This document shows, piece by piece, positions 49,329-57,721 of a stretch of 64,000 nt of DNA. Position 1 is the first letter of the stretch. Every line of letters starts with the position of its first letter. The notes under the pieces were generated by a model. The model ran no database searches. It was not told the origin of the DNA and saw nothing but the letters and a program-made list of their open reading frames with translations. This DNA is from Salinimicrobium xinjiangense DSM 19287 (lineage in GTDB: Bacteria > Bacteroidota > Bacteroidia > Flavobacteriales > Flavobacteriaceae), in NCBI RefSeq assembly GCF_000423585.1, contig NZ_AUIG01000008.1, forward strand, positions 1 to 64,000, written 5' to 3'. A program made the position numbers and the translations under genes.

Positions 49329-52181
49329 TTATTTACTCAGGTACATTTTTCTTCTGGAGTACAACTCATAGAAAGTATCGTCTCTTAAACTATCGATAAA
49401 GAGAATGCTTTCTCCCGTACTCTTCATTTCAGGCCCCAGTTGTTTGTTAACCTTCGGAAACTTATTGAAAGAGAACACCGGTTGTTTAATGGCGTAACCT
49501 TTTAATTTCGGTTCGAATTTAAAGTCGGTCACCTTATTTTCTCCCAGCATCACTTTAGTTGCATAGTTCACGTATGGCTGTCCATAGGCTTTTGCTATAA
49601 AAGGAACTGTTCTGGAAGCTCTTGGGTTAGCTTCTATGATAAACACCTTATCATCTTTTATCGCAAACTGAATATTGATCAATCCGACGGTATTCAGCGC
49701 CAGAGCGATCTTTTTGGTGTGATCTTTTATTTGCTGAAGCACCAGATCTCCAAGATTGAATGGCGGAAGCAGGGCATTTGAATCTCCGGAATGTATTCCG
49801 CAGGGTTCAATGTGCTCCATGATCCCAATGATCTGTACCGTTTCCCCGTCACAGATAGCATCTGCTTCAGCTTCTATAGCCCCATCGAGATAGTGGTCCA
49901 AAAGAAGTTTATTGTTAGGAATTTTCCGAAGCAAGTCGACAACAGTTGCTTCCAGATCTTTTTTGTTTATTACGATCTTCATTCCCTGTCCTCCCAGTAC
50001 ATAAGATGGTCTCACCAGGATTGGAAAATCAAGTTCATCGGCCAGGGCCAAAGCTTCATCGGCAGTTTCTGCTACTCCGAATTCCGGATAAGGAATATCA
50101 TTCTCCTGAAGCAGTTTCGAGAAAGAGCCCCTGTCTTCAGCGAGATCCAGAGATTTATAACTGGTACCTATGATCTTAATTCCGTAGCGATCAAGTTTTT
50201 CTGCCAGTTTTAAAGCCGTCTGACCTCCTAACTGGACAATTACACCTTCAGGTTTCTCATGACGTATAATATCATAGATGTGCTCCCAGAACACAGGTTC
50301 AAAATAAAGCTTATCTGCTACATCAAAGTCGGTCGAAACGGTTTCCGGATTACAGTTGATCATGATGGTTTCATAACCGCATTCCTTAGCTGCCAAAACT
50401 CCGTGGACACAGCAATAATCGAATTCAATTCCCTGGCCAATCCGGTTTGGTCCGGAACCTAATACTACAATCTTTCTTTTTTCTGAAACCTTACTGTCAT
50501 TTTCTACATATCTAACTCCTTCTGGAGTTTCTATATCGGCTTCAAAAGTGGAATAATAATAAGGCGTTTCCGCTTTAAATTCGGCCGCACAGGTATCTAC
50601 AAGTTTATAGACACGATTGATCCCAAGTTCCTCCCGTTTCTTATATACCTGACTTTCGAGACAGTCAACCATATAGGCGATCTGCCTGTCTGCAAAACCT
50701 TTCTGTTTAGCTTCCAGGAGCAGGTCTTTTGGAAGCGAATCGATGCTGAACTTTGAAATCTCTACTTCGAGAGCATAGAGTTCCTCGTATTGTTTCAGGA
50801 ACCACATGTCTATTTTGGTGATCTCATGGATCCTGCTTAGCGGTATTCCCAGTTGAATGGCATCATAGATCACAAATACCCTGTCCCAACTGGCAAATTT
50901 TAATTTTTCAAGGATCAGATCGTAATTTGTATAGCCTTTCCCATCGGCTCCCAATCCATTTCTTTTGATTTCCAGGGACTGAGTAGCTTTATGTAACGCC
51001 TCCTGGAAAGAGCGGCCAATTCCCATGACTTCTCCCACAGATTTCATCTGCAATCCAAGAGTACGGTCACTGCCTTCAAATTTGTCAAAGTTCCAGCGTG
51101 GGATTTTTACAATCACATAATCCAGAGTAGGCTCAAATAAAGCTGAAGTTGTTTGTGTGATCTGGTTTTGAAGTTCATCCAGGGTATAACCAATGGCAAG
51201 CTTAGCTGCAATTTTTGCAATAGGATATCCGGTTGCTTTTGATGCAAGAGCCGAAGATCTTGAGGTACGCGGGTTGATCTCAATTGCCATGATCTCTTCC
51301 TTTTCATCGGGGCTTACAGCAAATTGAACATTACAGCCTCCCGCAAAATCGCCAATATTGCGCATCATTTTGATGGCAAGATCTCTCATTCTCTGGAAAC
51401 AGGTATCACTAAGGGTCATTGCCGGCGCAACGGTAATAGAGTCCCCGGTATGAATTCCCATTGGATCCATGTTCTCAATGGAACAAATGATCACAACATT
51501 ATCATTTTTGTCCCGAAGCAATTCCAGTTCATATTCTTTCCAACCCAGTAAGGCTTTATCAATTAGTACCTCGTGAATTGGCGAGGCTTCAAGACCGGCA
51601 GTTAATAGTTCATCAAACTCTTCTTCTTTATGGACAAAGGCTGCACCACTACCTCCAAGTGTAAACGAAGCTCTGATTACGAGCGGAAAGCCGAATTCCT
51701 GTGCCACTTCCTTTCCTTTGAGAAAAGAAGTAACTGTTTGTGCCGGGGCTACTCCTACTCCAAGCCGTACCATCAACTGTTTAAATTTCTCCCGGTCTTC
51801 TGTGATGTTTATGGCATCTATATCAACACCAATCAATTTAACTTTAAAATCTTCCCATATCCCTTTTTCCTCTGCTTCAATACACAGATTCAGTGCAGTT
51901 TGTCCACCCATGGTGGGGAGTACTGCATCAATATCGGGATGATCGTTAAGGATCTCAACTATAGATTTTGTTGTAAGAGGTTTTAGATAAACGTGATCTG
52001 CCATTGAAGGATCGGTCATGATCGTGGCAGGGTTGGAGTTGATCAATACCGTCTTTATTCCTTCCTCCCGCAATGATTTAAGAGCCTGAGCACCGGCGTA
52101 GTCAAATTCACAGGCCTGTCCTATTACTATGGGACCAGAACCTATAATCAGGATTTTTTTTAGGTTTTCGTTCTTTGGCAT
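49329..52181 (-). CDS. carB: Carbamoyl-phosphate synthase large subunit, short form
   Basis: Makes carbamoyl phosphate for pyrimidines and arginine, with the small subunit CarA (not in the window). It is 950 residues, with two ATP-grasp halves: first about 1-395 (IGSGPIVIGQACEFDYAGAQA, FPLVIRASFTLGGSG), a linking oligomerisation region, and second about 550-930 (LGSGPNRIGQGIEFDYCCVH, FPILVRPSYVLGGQGM). It ends just after the FNKFPKVNKQLGPEMKSTGES region, so the C-terminal allosteric (MGS-like) domain of the 1073-residue E. coli enzyme is absent. A terminator follows at once, so this is not a frameshift. Confidence 0.96.
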   Translation of the reverse strand: MPKNENLKKILIIGSGPIVIGQACEFDYAGAQALKSLREEGIKTVLINSNPATIMTDPSMADHVYLKPLTTKSIVEILNDHPDIDAVLPTMGGQTALNLCIEAEEKGIWEDFKVKLIGVDIDAINITEDREKFKQLMVRLGVGVAPAQTVTSFLKGKEVAQEFGFPLVIRASFTLGGSGAAFVHKEEEFDELLTAGLEASPIHEVLIDKALLGWKEYELELLRDKNDNVVIICSIENMDPMGIHTGDSITVAPAMTLSDTCFQRMRDLAIKMMRNIGDFAGGCNVQFAVSPDEKEEIMAIEINPRTSRSSALASKATGYPIAKIAAKLAIGYTLDELQNQITQTTSALFEPTLDYVIVKIPRWNFDKFEGSDRTLGLQMKSVGEVMGIGRSFQEALHKATQSLEIKRNGLGADGKGYTNYDLILEKLKFASWDRVFVIYDAIQLGIPLSRIHEITKIDMWFLKQYEELYALEVEISKFSIDSLPKDLLLEAKQKGFADRQIAYMVDCLESQVYKKREELGINRVYKLVDTCAAEFKAETPYYYSTFEADIETPEGVRYVENDSKVSEKRKIVVLGSGPNRIGQGIEFDYCCVHGVLAAKECGYETIMINCNPETVSTDFDVADKLYFEPVFWEHIYDIIRHEKPEGVIVQLGGQTALKLAEKLDRYGIKIIGTSYKSLDLAEDRGSFSKLLQENDIPYPEFGVAETADEALALADELDFPILVRPSYVLGGQGMKIVINKKDLEATVVDLLRKIPNNKLLLDHYLDGAIEAEADAICDGETVQIIGIMEHIEPCGIHSGDSNALLPPFNLGDLVLQQIKDHTKKIALALNTVGLINIQFAIKDDKVFIIEANPRASRTVPFIAKAYGQPYVNYATKVMLGENKVTDFKFEPKLKGYAIKQPVFSFNKFPKVNKQLGPEMKSTGESILFIDSLRDDTFYELYSRRKMYLSK

Positions 52182-52232
52182 TAGAAATAATTTGTGTGGT
52201 GTTTGTAAAAATAGGAACCTATAGGGTATAAA

Positions 52233-52264
52233 AAAAGGCGTTACTTAAAAAAGTAACACCTTTA
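52233..52264 (-). terminator. Terminator of rpmH
   Basis: On the minus strand AAAGGTGTTACTT pairs with AAGTAACGCCTTT, with one mismatch, followed by a run of U. It is about 20 nt after the rpmH stop and before the carB start. Confidence 0.85.
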
Positions 52265-52284
52265 TTATTTTCGGTTATTATCAT

Positions 52285-52443
52285 TTAGTGTTTGTGCCTG
52301 TTCTCTGAGGAAACCGATAATTTCTTTCTGCCTTTCGCTCTTCTGCGAGCCAGCACTTTTCTTCCGTTAACACTTGCCATACGCTCTCTGAAACCGTGCT
52401 TGTTTTTTCTTTTCCTCTTAGATGGTTGAAACGTTCTTTTCAT
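52285..52443 (-). CDS. rpmH: 50S ribosomal protein L34
   Basis: A 52-residue, very basic protein, easily missed by length filters. It begins [20 protein letters not shown] and continues [22 protein letters not shown], the standard L34 pattern, with a short C-terminal [10 protein letters not shown]. It lies alone with a perfect promoter upstream and a terminator downstream; rnpA is not adjacent, as usual in Bacteroidota. Confidence 0.97.
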   Translation of the reverse strand: MKRTFQPSKRKRKNKHGFRERMASVNGRKVLARRRAKGRKKLSVSSENRHKH

Positions 52444-52514
52444 GATAATTATCTTTAATCTTCTTTGAAATCTCTTTGAAAAATTGTTCTAAGACCTCCT
52501 CTTAAAACTGCGGG

Positions 52515-52545
52515 CAAATATACAAAGAGTTTTTACTTAGGCAAA
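52515..52545 (-). promoter_or_regulatory. Promoter of rpmH
   Basis: On the minus strand TTTG (52542-52545), a 19-nt spacer and TATATTTG (52515-52522) match consensus exactly. The leader to the rpmH ATG is about 65 nt. Confidence 0.85.
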
Positions 52546-52608
52546 CCCTAAATTGAAATAATTTCCAATTGTTTTTCTTACCTTTGCGCCCTCTAAAATC
52601 AACTGCAA

Positions 52609-53124
52609 ATGTTTAATAAAGTCTATAAGTTAATCATCACAGCCATCCTTGTCATCATTGCAATATGGCAGTTTTTTCAGGGTAATATAGGAAACGGAAT
52701 CTTCCTCTTACTATTAGCAGGTATTTTCATCTTTCTTTATTACAAGAACGAAATGATACTTATGGCTTTTCTAAGACTGCGGAAGCAGGATTTCCCGGGG
52801 GCTAAAAAATGGTTAGATAAAATAAAGGATCCGGAAAAGGCACTTACTCAAAAACAACAGGGCTACTACTGGTACCTGCACGGTTTAATGGTTTCTCAAA
52901 CCAATATGACCCAGGCAGAGAAGTTTTTTAAAAGAGCAGTCAAAATGGGATTGTCCATGAAACAGGACCTGGCAATGGCTAAGCTAAACCTTGCCGGGAT
53001 TGCGATGACAAAACGCAGAAAAAGAGAAGCTCAAATGCTGTTGCAGGAGGCAAAAAAACTTGATAAGCACAACATGCTTGACGAGCAGATCAAGATGATG
53101 AAACAACAGATGAAAAAGATCTAA
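52609..53124 (+). CDS. Membrane protein with TPR-like repeats
   Basis: A 171-residue protein. Two N-terminal membrane helices (about 5-22 and 29-47) are followed by a cytosolic or periplasmic helical part with two or three TPR-like units (WYLHGLMVSQTNMTQAEKFFKRAVKMG; AKLNLAGIAMTKRRKREAQMLLQEAKKLD, shown by their first 20 residues' pattern). The tail is Met, Lys and Gln rich. No specific family recognised. A TACCTTTG -7-like element at 52579-52586 precedes it. It is likely a scaffold; the partner is unknown. Confidence 0.82.
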   Translation: MFNKVYKLIITAILVIIAIWQFFQGNIGNGIFLLLLAGIFIFLYYKNEMILMAFLRLRKQDFPGAKKWLDKIKDPEKALTQKQQGYYWYLHGLMVSQTNMTQAEKFFKRAVKMGLSMKQDLAMAKLNLAGIAMTKRRKREAQMLLQEAKKLDKHNMLDEQIKMMKQQMKKI

Positions 53125-53217
53125 TATTCGTCTCTACACAAGTTTTTTTTAAGGAATCATTTTCAGGAAAGGCCGCTAAGGTATTTCATCTAATTTCTGT
53201 GCTCTTTACCGAGTAAG

Positions 53218-53249
53218 TTTCAGCTGTAGGAATTCATTCAGTACTTTTG
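53218..53249 (+). promoter_or_regulatory. Probable promoter of the thioredoxin-fold gene
   Basis: TTTC (53218-53221), a 20-nt spacer and TACTTTTG (53242-53249), 25 nt before the ATG. Confidence 0.5.
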
Positions 53250-53274
53250 TGCCGAATTCGGAACCTCACTGTGA

Positions 53275-53976
53275 ATGAAGAAAACATTACTTGTAATTCT
53301 TACTATATTTTTTACAGGTTTCTCTTATTCACAACAAGAGCAGATTTTCTTTTCTAAAGCTCTAAGTCTCCACCTTCCAAAATATAAAGAAAAAGCCGAT
53401 AAAGCTTATCGCACTAATAATCTTGAGCGGGCAGAGTTTCTTTTTGACTCTCTTATTGATTACAGCTTAAAAGGAAGCCAGCTGGACAACTTCAAGGTGA
53501 AGGACCTGAAAAAGAAAGAGGTTTCTCTGAACGAATTTACCAAACCTGTATATCTCACTACCTATGCCTCTTGGATTGTCCCTACAGAAGGAGAGATCCC
53601 GGCGTTAAATAAACTTGCCGAAAAGTATTCAGATGAAGTTGACTTTGTTCTGTTGTTCTGGGACAATCACGCAACTGCAAAAGAGCTGGCAAAAAAATAT
53701 CATAAAAATATCCGGGTTTTATATGTAGATGAAATAAAGAATAATAGCCCCTATGTAATCAAAATGATGAAACATTCTCTGGGCTTTCCTACTACTTTCC
53801 TGTTAAACAAGGAAAAGAAAATCATTGATATAAGACGCAAGGTCTCTCACCCGTATGGAATTGAATTTGAAAAATCCTACGACCTTAATTACAGCTCTTT
53901 TTCTAAAGCAATTTCACTGCTATTGATCAAAGACAGCGGCCAGTTTTCCCAGGCCGAAGAAGTTTTGACACCTTAA
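53275..53976 (+). CDS. Exported thioredoxin-fold (TlpA-like) protein without cysteines
   Basis: A 233-residue protein: signal peptide 1-19 (then QQEQIFF), a helical N-terminal part (25-65), then a thioredoxin-like domain (about 70-215). YASWIVPTEGEIPALNKLAEKY aligns with the TlpA pattern WATWCGPC...E.P.L, but both active-site cysteines are replaced (Ile101 and Thr104). The cis-Pro loop GFPTTFLL is kept. No cysteine occurs anywhere in the protein. It therefore cannot do thiol redox work and may be a binding or scaffold protein. A strong terminator follows. Confidence 0.85.
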   Translation: MKKTLLVILTIFFTGFSYSQQEQIFFSKALSLHLPKYKEKADKAYRTNNLERAEFLFDSLIDYSLKGSQLDNFKVKDLKKKEVSLNEFTKPVYLTTYASWIVPTEGEIPALNKLAEKYSDEVDFVLLFWDNHATAKELAKKYHKNIRVLYVDEIKNNSPYVIKMMKHSLGFPTTFLLNKEKKIIDIRRKVSHPYGIEFEKSYDLNYSSFSKAISLLLIKDSGQFSQAEEVLTP

Positions 53977-53992
53977 GTCTTGGATTTCCCTT

Positions 53993-54031
53993 AAAACTAC
54001 AAAACCGCCTTCCCGGCGGTTTTGTAGTTTT
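53993..54031. terminator. Strong bidirectional terminator
   Basis: A perfect 17-bp stem (53993-54009 with 54015-54031) has a 5-nt loop and A/T ends, between two convergent genes. Confidence 0.92.
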
Positions 54032-54035
54032 ATTT

Positions 54036-54962
54036 TTAAGGAGCGGGGCTATAATAACCTTCTTCCGGTAATTCGATCAAATATTCCTTTCGGCTTTTAT
54101 TATCGAGATGTGCCTCTCTTAGCCATGGATTGTGGATCTTTAGGATCTTATAGTTGATCCCAAAGTCTTTGGCAAATTTTGCAAAATCCGTTACAGGAGT
54201 ATCGATTTTAATTTTACGTGACGGGATTGGCGCGTAGAGGTCCTTCGGTCTGTAATTGAATCCATATTTAGCCGGATTTTCCATGATCTCTTTAAGAGCG
54301 AGAATTCTAAAAACATATCTTCCCGTTTCTTCTCCCAACAAAAGGTCGTAATAATCTTTTACATCCTGCCGGTCTCTCTGCTTATCAACGCCATAATTAC
54401 CGGCATTATAGGCTGCAGCGGCCAGTGTCCAGCTGCCAAAACGCTCTTTGGATTTTAAGAAATATTCTGCTGCCACACGGGTAGATTTTTCAATATTATA
54501 TCGTTCATCAACATTAGAGTTTATCTCCAGTCCATATTCTTTTCCGGTAGCCTCCATGATTTGCCAGAAGCCTCTGGCGCCTGCGGGTGAAACAGCATTG
54601 GTGAGACTACTTTCGATTACGGCCAGATACTTAAAATCATCAGGCACTCCATATTCGGCCAGGATAGGTTCCATCACCGGGAAATATTTGTTCGCGCGTT
54701 TAATGAGTAAAAGCGTATTTGACTGCCAATAGGTGTTTACCAAAAGCTCCCTGTCCATTCTCTCATGAACATCGGGAATTTGAACAGGGACAGGTTCTCC
54801 TGCAAATTCCAGATTTTCGGGCATTGGAAGTGCATAAATATTGTAATCATTGATCATCTTCTTTTCCTGCACCTCATCACTTGGCGCCTCCTGTACCGCA
54901 TTAATACCTAATCCTACTACTGCCAGCACACTTCCTCCAATAAGTATGTTCTTAATTTTCAT
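54036..54962 (-). CDS. Lytic transglycosylase (SLT/MltD-like)
   Basis: A murein-cleaving lytic transglycosylase of 308 residues, periplasmic, with an N-terminal signal or anchor helix (4-22). The SLT domain (about 95-235) has catalytic Glu117 in AVIESSLTN, SPAGARGFWQIM, and AAAYNAGNYGVDKQ. The C-terminal KEYLIELPEEGYY region could be a degenerate LysM-like strand, but no clear LysM is seen. It starts 2 nt after the hydrolase gene, so they are one operon. Confidence 0.93.
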   Translation of the reverse strand: MKIKNILIGGSVLAVVGLGINAVQEAPSDEVQEKKMINDYNIYALPMPENLEFAGEPVPVQIPDVHERMDRELLVNTYWQSNTLLLIKRANKYFPVMEPILAEYGVPDDFKYLAVIESSLTNAVSPAGARGFWQIMEATGKEYGLEINSNVDERYNIEKSTRVAAEYFLKSKERFGSWTLAAAAYNAGNYGVDKQRDRQDVKDYYDLLLGEETGRYVFRILALKEIMENPAKYGFNYRPKDLYAPIPSRKIKIDTPVTDFAKFAKDFGINYKILKIHNPWLREAHLDNKSRKEYLIELPEEGYYSPAP

Positions 54963-54964
54963 CT

Positions 54965-55669
54965 TCAGTTCTTTATTAAATTTTCCTTTTTTTCCTTTAA
55001 CTCTCCGGTCATTATTATTTCTTCAAGATGATCATTAAACCATCTAAACCTGTTAATGATCATCACATGGGTTCCACCGCGAACTGTAATGCAATCTTCG
55101 ATGTATTTATAGGGAAAAATTTCATCGCTGTCTCCGTGAATATGCACTACACCGGGATAAGGTTCTGCCCTTTCCCAGCACACCATTTTCTCTATTGCCC
55201 AATCCAGGTAACGGATATCTGTAATAGAAAGATATTTTTTATACAGTTTTGCTCTTTTTTTAGCAAAATCACCCACTGCTATTTTTTCGAAAGCATCTAC
55301 ATGCCTGGCCAGAGATGTGGGCACGATCTTAAAAGCTTTTGTACAACGTGCAAACCTCATGCGTCTTGGCAGTTCCTTTTCACTCTTCACACTTGAAATT
55401 ATGATCACCCGTCTCACGTCAATGAGTTGTGCCATTTCCTGAACAATAACCCCGCCAAAGGATACGCCTATCAAAACCGGATTCTCATGTTTCACCTTTT
55501 CACAAAGGCGTCTTGAATAATCTTTAATACTCTCTTTGGGCTTTGGCAGCAGCCAATCCAGCCAATGGATCTGGAACTTATCCTGCGGTAAGGCTATTTT
55601 TTCAAATATTGTAGGATTAGCAGCGAGACCCGGCATGCAATAAACATGAATAACAGAAGTGTTTGTCAT
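54965..55669 (-). CDS. Alpha/beta hydrolase
   Basis: A 234-residue cytosolic alpha/beta-hydrolase. The nucleophile is Ser70 in GVSFGG, the acid is probably the Asp in HIHGDSDEIFP, and the late His is in GGTHVMI. The CMPGLAANPTIFE oxyanion strand is near the start. Substrate unknown. It is the first gene of an operon with the lytic transglycosylase. A TATTTTTG on the minus strand (55724-55731) may be a -7 element. Confidence 0.87.
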   Translation of the reverse strand: MTNTSVIHVYCMPGLAANPTIFEKIALPQDKFQIHWLDWLLPKPKESIKDYSRRLCEKVKHENPVLIGVSFGGVIVQEMAQLIDVRRVIIISSVKSEKELPRRMRFARCTKAFKIVPTSLARHVDAFEKIAVGDFAKKRAKLYKKYLSITDIRYLDWAIEKMVCWERAEPYPGVVHIHGDSDEIFPYKYIEDCITVRGGTHVMIINRFRWFNDHLEEIIMTGELKEKKENLIKN

Positions 55670-55880
55670 TGAAATAGCAGCCTCTTCAGCCGAATTTTAA
55701 GCAAAAATGCTTATCTTTATAGTCAAAAATAAGGGAAATTCATCGCTTCGAAGAATTTTAAATATTAAAAGTTTCCCTGCCGGCTGCAGCCTTCAATTCT
55801 ATGAAAAAGGTCAGAACCCATACTTCAAAAAAAGTGGCTGATTTTTTGATAATTCATTAAGAACTAAATAATTATAAAAT

Positions 55881-56180
55881 ATGAACCCTCAATTATCTGT
55901 TAATGACAATGAATTTCTGCGTCAATTCGAGTGCGAGATTGACGGGGAGCTTGCCAAAATTGAATATTCCCAGCAGGACAGGAAAATATTCCTAACCAAG
56001 CTCGAAATGAGTGAAAAACTTAAAGAAGAAGGATATCTTGAACCTTTCATAGAGAAGGTACTTGATATAATTAAAGACCGGGAAATAAGAGTGATGCCAA
56101 CAAGCCCCGCAGTAGCAAAATTCATGCGAAAACACCGACGTAAATACAAAGGTATGCTTCCGGTGGGAATAAATATTTAG
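55881..56180 (+). CDS. Small YjdJ/GNAT-like protein, degenerate
   Basis: A 99-residue protein. ECEIDGELAKIEYSQQD and the C-terminal RVMPTSPAVAKFMRKHRRKYKG resemble the small YjdJ-type GNAT family, where a similar P..P.VA.Y..RH pattern ends the fold. The acetyl-CoA loop (Q/R-x-x-G-x-G/A) is not recognisable: the matching part reads KEEGYLEP. It may be an inactive relative. It converges on mtaB with a 4-nt overlap. The ~200-nt gap upstream holds a poor 19-codon frame only. Confidence 0.68.
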   Translation: MNPQLSVNDNEFLRQFECEIDGELAKIEYSQQDRKIFLTKLEMSEKLKEEGYLEPFIEKVLDIIKDREIRVMPTSPAVAKFMRKHRRKYKGMLPVGINI

Positions 56181-57511
56181 GCTGTTATCTGCTCTTCAAC
56201 ATATGAGAAGCGCACCAGGCCATCCTCACCTATCTTTTGCAGCTCAATCTTCTGAAGTGTATTGACAAGAGCAGGATCCCATGGTGTTTTCACCTTTACA
56301 TAATTTTCTGTAAAGCCGTGAATGTAGCCTTCTTTATTTTCCCCTTCAAAAAGAACATTTTTTGTCTTACCCAATTGAGACTCATAAAAAGCACGTCTTT
56401 TCTTGGCGGAAAGACCCCGCAACATTTTACTCCTTTTTTTCCTGATCTTTAAAGGCACCACATCAGTCATTTCTGCAGCGGAAGTATTATCTCTTTCAGA
56501 ATAAGTAAAGACATGCAGGTAAGAAATATCCAGTTCATTTAAAAAATTATAGGTTTCCAGGAAATGTTCATTTGATTCTCCCGGAAAACCAACGATCACG
56601 TCTGCTCCTATGCATGCATCCGGCATAACTTCCCTGATCTTTTGTACCCGATCCACATAAAGCTCTCTCATATAGCGCCGGCGCATAGCTTTAAGAATAT
56701 CGTTGCTCCCACTTTGCAGCGGAATATGGAAATGAGGCACAAAAGCTTTGCTTTTAGCAACAAAATCTATGGTCTCATTTTTAAGGAGGTTGGGCTCAAT
56801 AGATGAGATTCGAAGCCTCTCAATCCCCTCTACCTCATCCAGCGCTTTTACCAGGTCCAGAAAGGTATGCTCATGTTTTTTGTTTCCAAATTCTCCTTTC
56901 CCGTAGTCTCCAATATTCACTCCGGTAAGAACGATCTCCTTAATTCCATCTTGGCTGATCTTCCTTGCGTTTTCTAAAACGTTCTCCAGTTCATCGCTTC
57001 TCGAGATTCCCCGGGCCAGAGGTATTGTACAGTAAGTACATTTATAATCACAACCATCCTGAACTTTCAAGAACGCGCGGGTCCTATCTCCAAAAGAATA
57101 AGATCCTACATAAAAATCGGCTTCGGTTATTTCACAGGAATGCACTTCTCCCATTTCATTTTTGGAAAGGTCATTCAGGTAATTCGTAATTTTAAATTTC
57201 TCGGTTGCTCCCAAAACCAGGTCGACCCCATCTACAGCAGCTAATTCTTCAGGTTTTAACTGGGCATAACATCCAACAGCAATTACAAAAGCGTTTTCAT
57301 TCGCTTTTTGAGCGTGTTTTACTATGGTTTTAAATCGCTTGTCGGCATTATCTGTCACCGAACAGGTATTGATGACATAAATATCTGCAGCCTCATTAAA
57401 ATCTACCCTTAAAAATCCTTCATCTTTAAAGGATCTGGCAATGGTAGAGGTTTCAGAAAAATTCAGCTTACAACCAAGGGTATAAAAAGCAACTTTTTTA
57501 AGGTTTTCCAT
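56177..57511 (-). CDS. mtaB: tRNA t6A37 methylthiotransferase MtaB
   Basis: Radical-SAM methylthiotransferase converting t6A37 to ms2t6A37 in tRNA. It is about 444 residues. The N-terminal UPF0004 domain has Cys14 (YTLGCKLNFSE), INTCSVT and VGCYAQ for the auxiliary cluster; the radical-SAM motif is CDYKCTYC; the C-terminal TRAM-like domain includes FTENYVKVKTPWD. I prefer the ATG at 57511 (MENLKKVAFY); ATGs at 57520 and 57526 are possible. KLN and TCSVT forms indicate MtaB rather than MiaB. Confidence 0.94.
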   Translation of the reverse strand: MENLKKVAFYTLGCKLNFSETSTIARSFKDEGFLRVDFNEAADIYVINTCSVTDNADKRFKTIVKHAQKANENAFVIAVGCYAQLKPEELAAVDGVDLVLGATEKFKITNYLNDLSKNEMGEVHSCEITEADFYVGSYSFGDRTRAFLKVQDGCDYKCTYCTIPLARGISRSDELENVLENARKISQDGIKEIVLTGVNIGDYGKGEFGNKKHEHTFLDLVKALDEVEGIERLRISSIEPNLLKNETIDFVAKSKAFVPHFHIPLQSGSNDILKAMRRRYMRELYVDRVQKIREVMPDACIGADVIVGFPGESNEHFLETYNFLNELDISYLHVFTYSERDNTSAAEMTDVVPLKIRKKRSKMLRGLSAKKRRAFYESQLGKTKNVLFEGENKEGYIHGFTENYVKVKTPWDPALVNTLQKIELQKIGEDGLVRFSYVEEQITA

Positions 57512-57595
57512 TCTTCGCATTCTCAAATTCTAAAGCATAAACCTCAGAATGTCAGTTAGATAAAAAAAGCTCTAAAAATATCATTTTAGAGGGCG

Positions 57596-57626
57596 CAAAG
57601 ATACCAACTTTTAATCAATGTACAAT
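57596..57626 (-). promoter_or_regulatory. Promoter of mtaB
   Basis: On the minus strand ATTG (57623-57626), a 19-nt spacer and TATCTTTG (57596-57603), giving a leader of about 80 nt. The leader also holds a short hairpin (CTAAAATGATATTTTTAG type, 57571-57590). Confidence 0.65.
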
Positions 57627-57720
57627 TATCAGGTTCAATGATCAATGACCAATTAACAATGAACAGTAATTATTTGATTTTAAATCTTCTGATCATTGAT
57701 CACTGACCACTGATCACTAT
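57625..57720. repeat. Intergenic repeat words
   Basis: Words tcaatgatcaatgacc, aacaatgaacagt, gatcattgatcactgacc and actgatcact are related to the gatcagtgatcag family of the 16.5 and 31.8 kb gaps. They lie between the GlmU-like gene stop and the mtaB promoter. Confidence 0.5.
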
Positions 57721-57721
57721 T

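Noticed and set aside
49309-49400. Frameshift truncating carB
   Set aside because: A terminator directly follows the stop and no continuation of the allosteric domain is seen in other frames.
55801-55860. A 19-codon frame (MKKVRTHTSKK...)
   Set aside because: Too short, no promoter or conserved pattern; likely chance.
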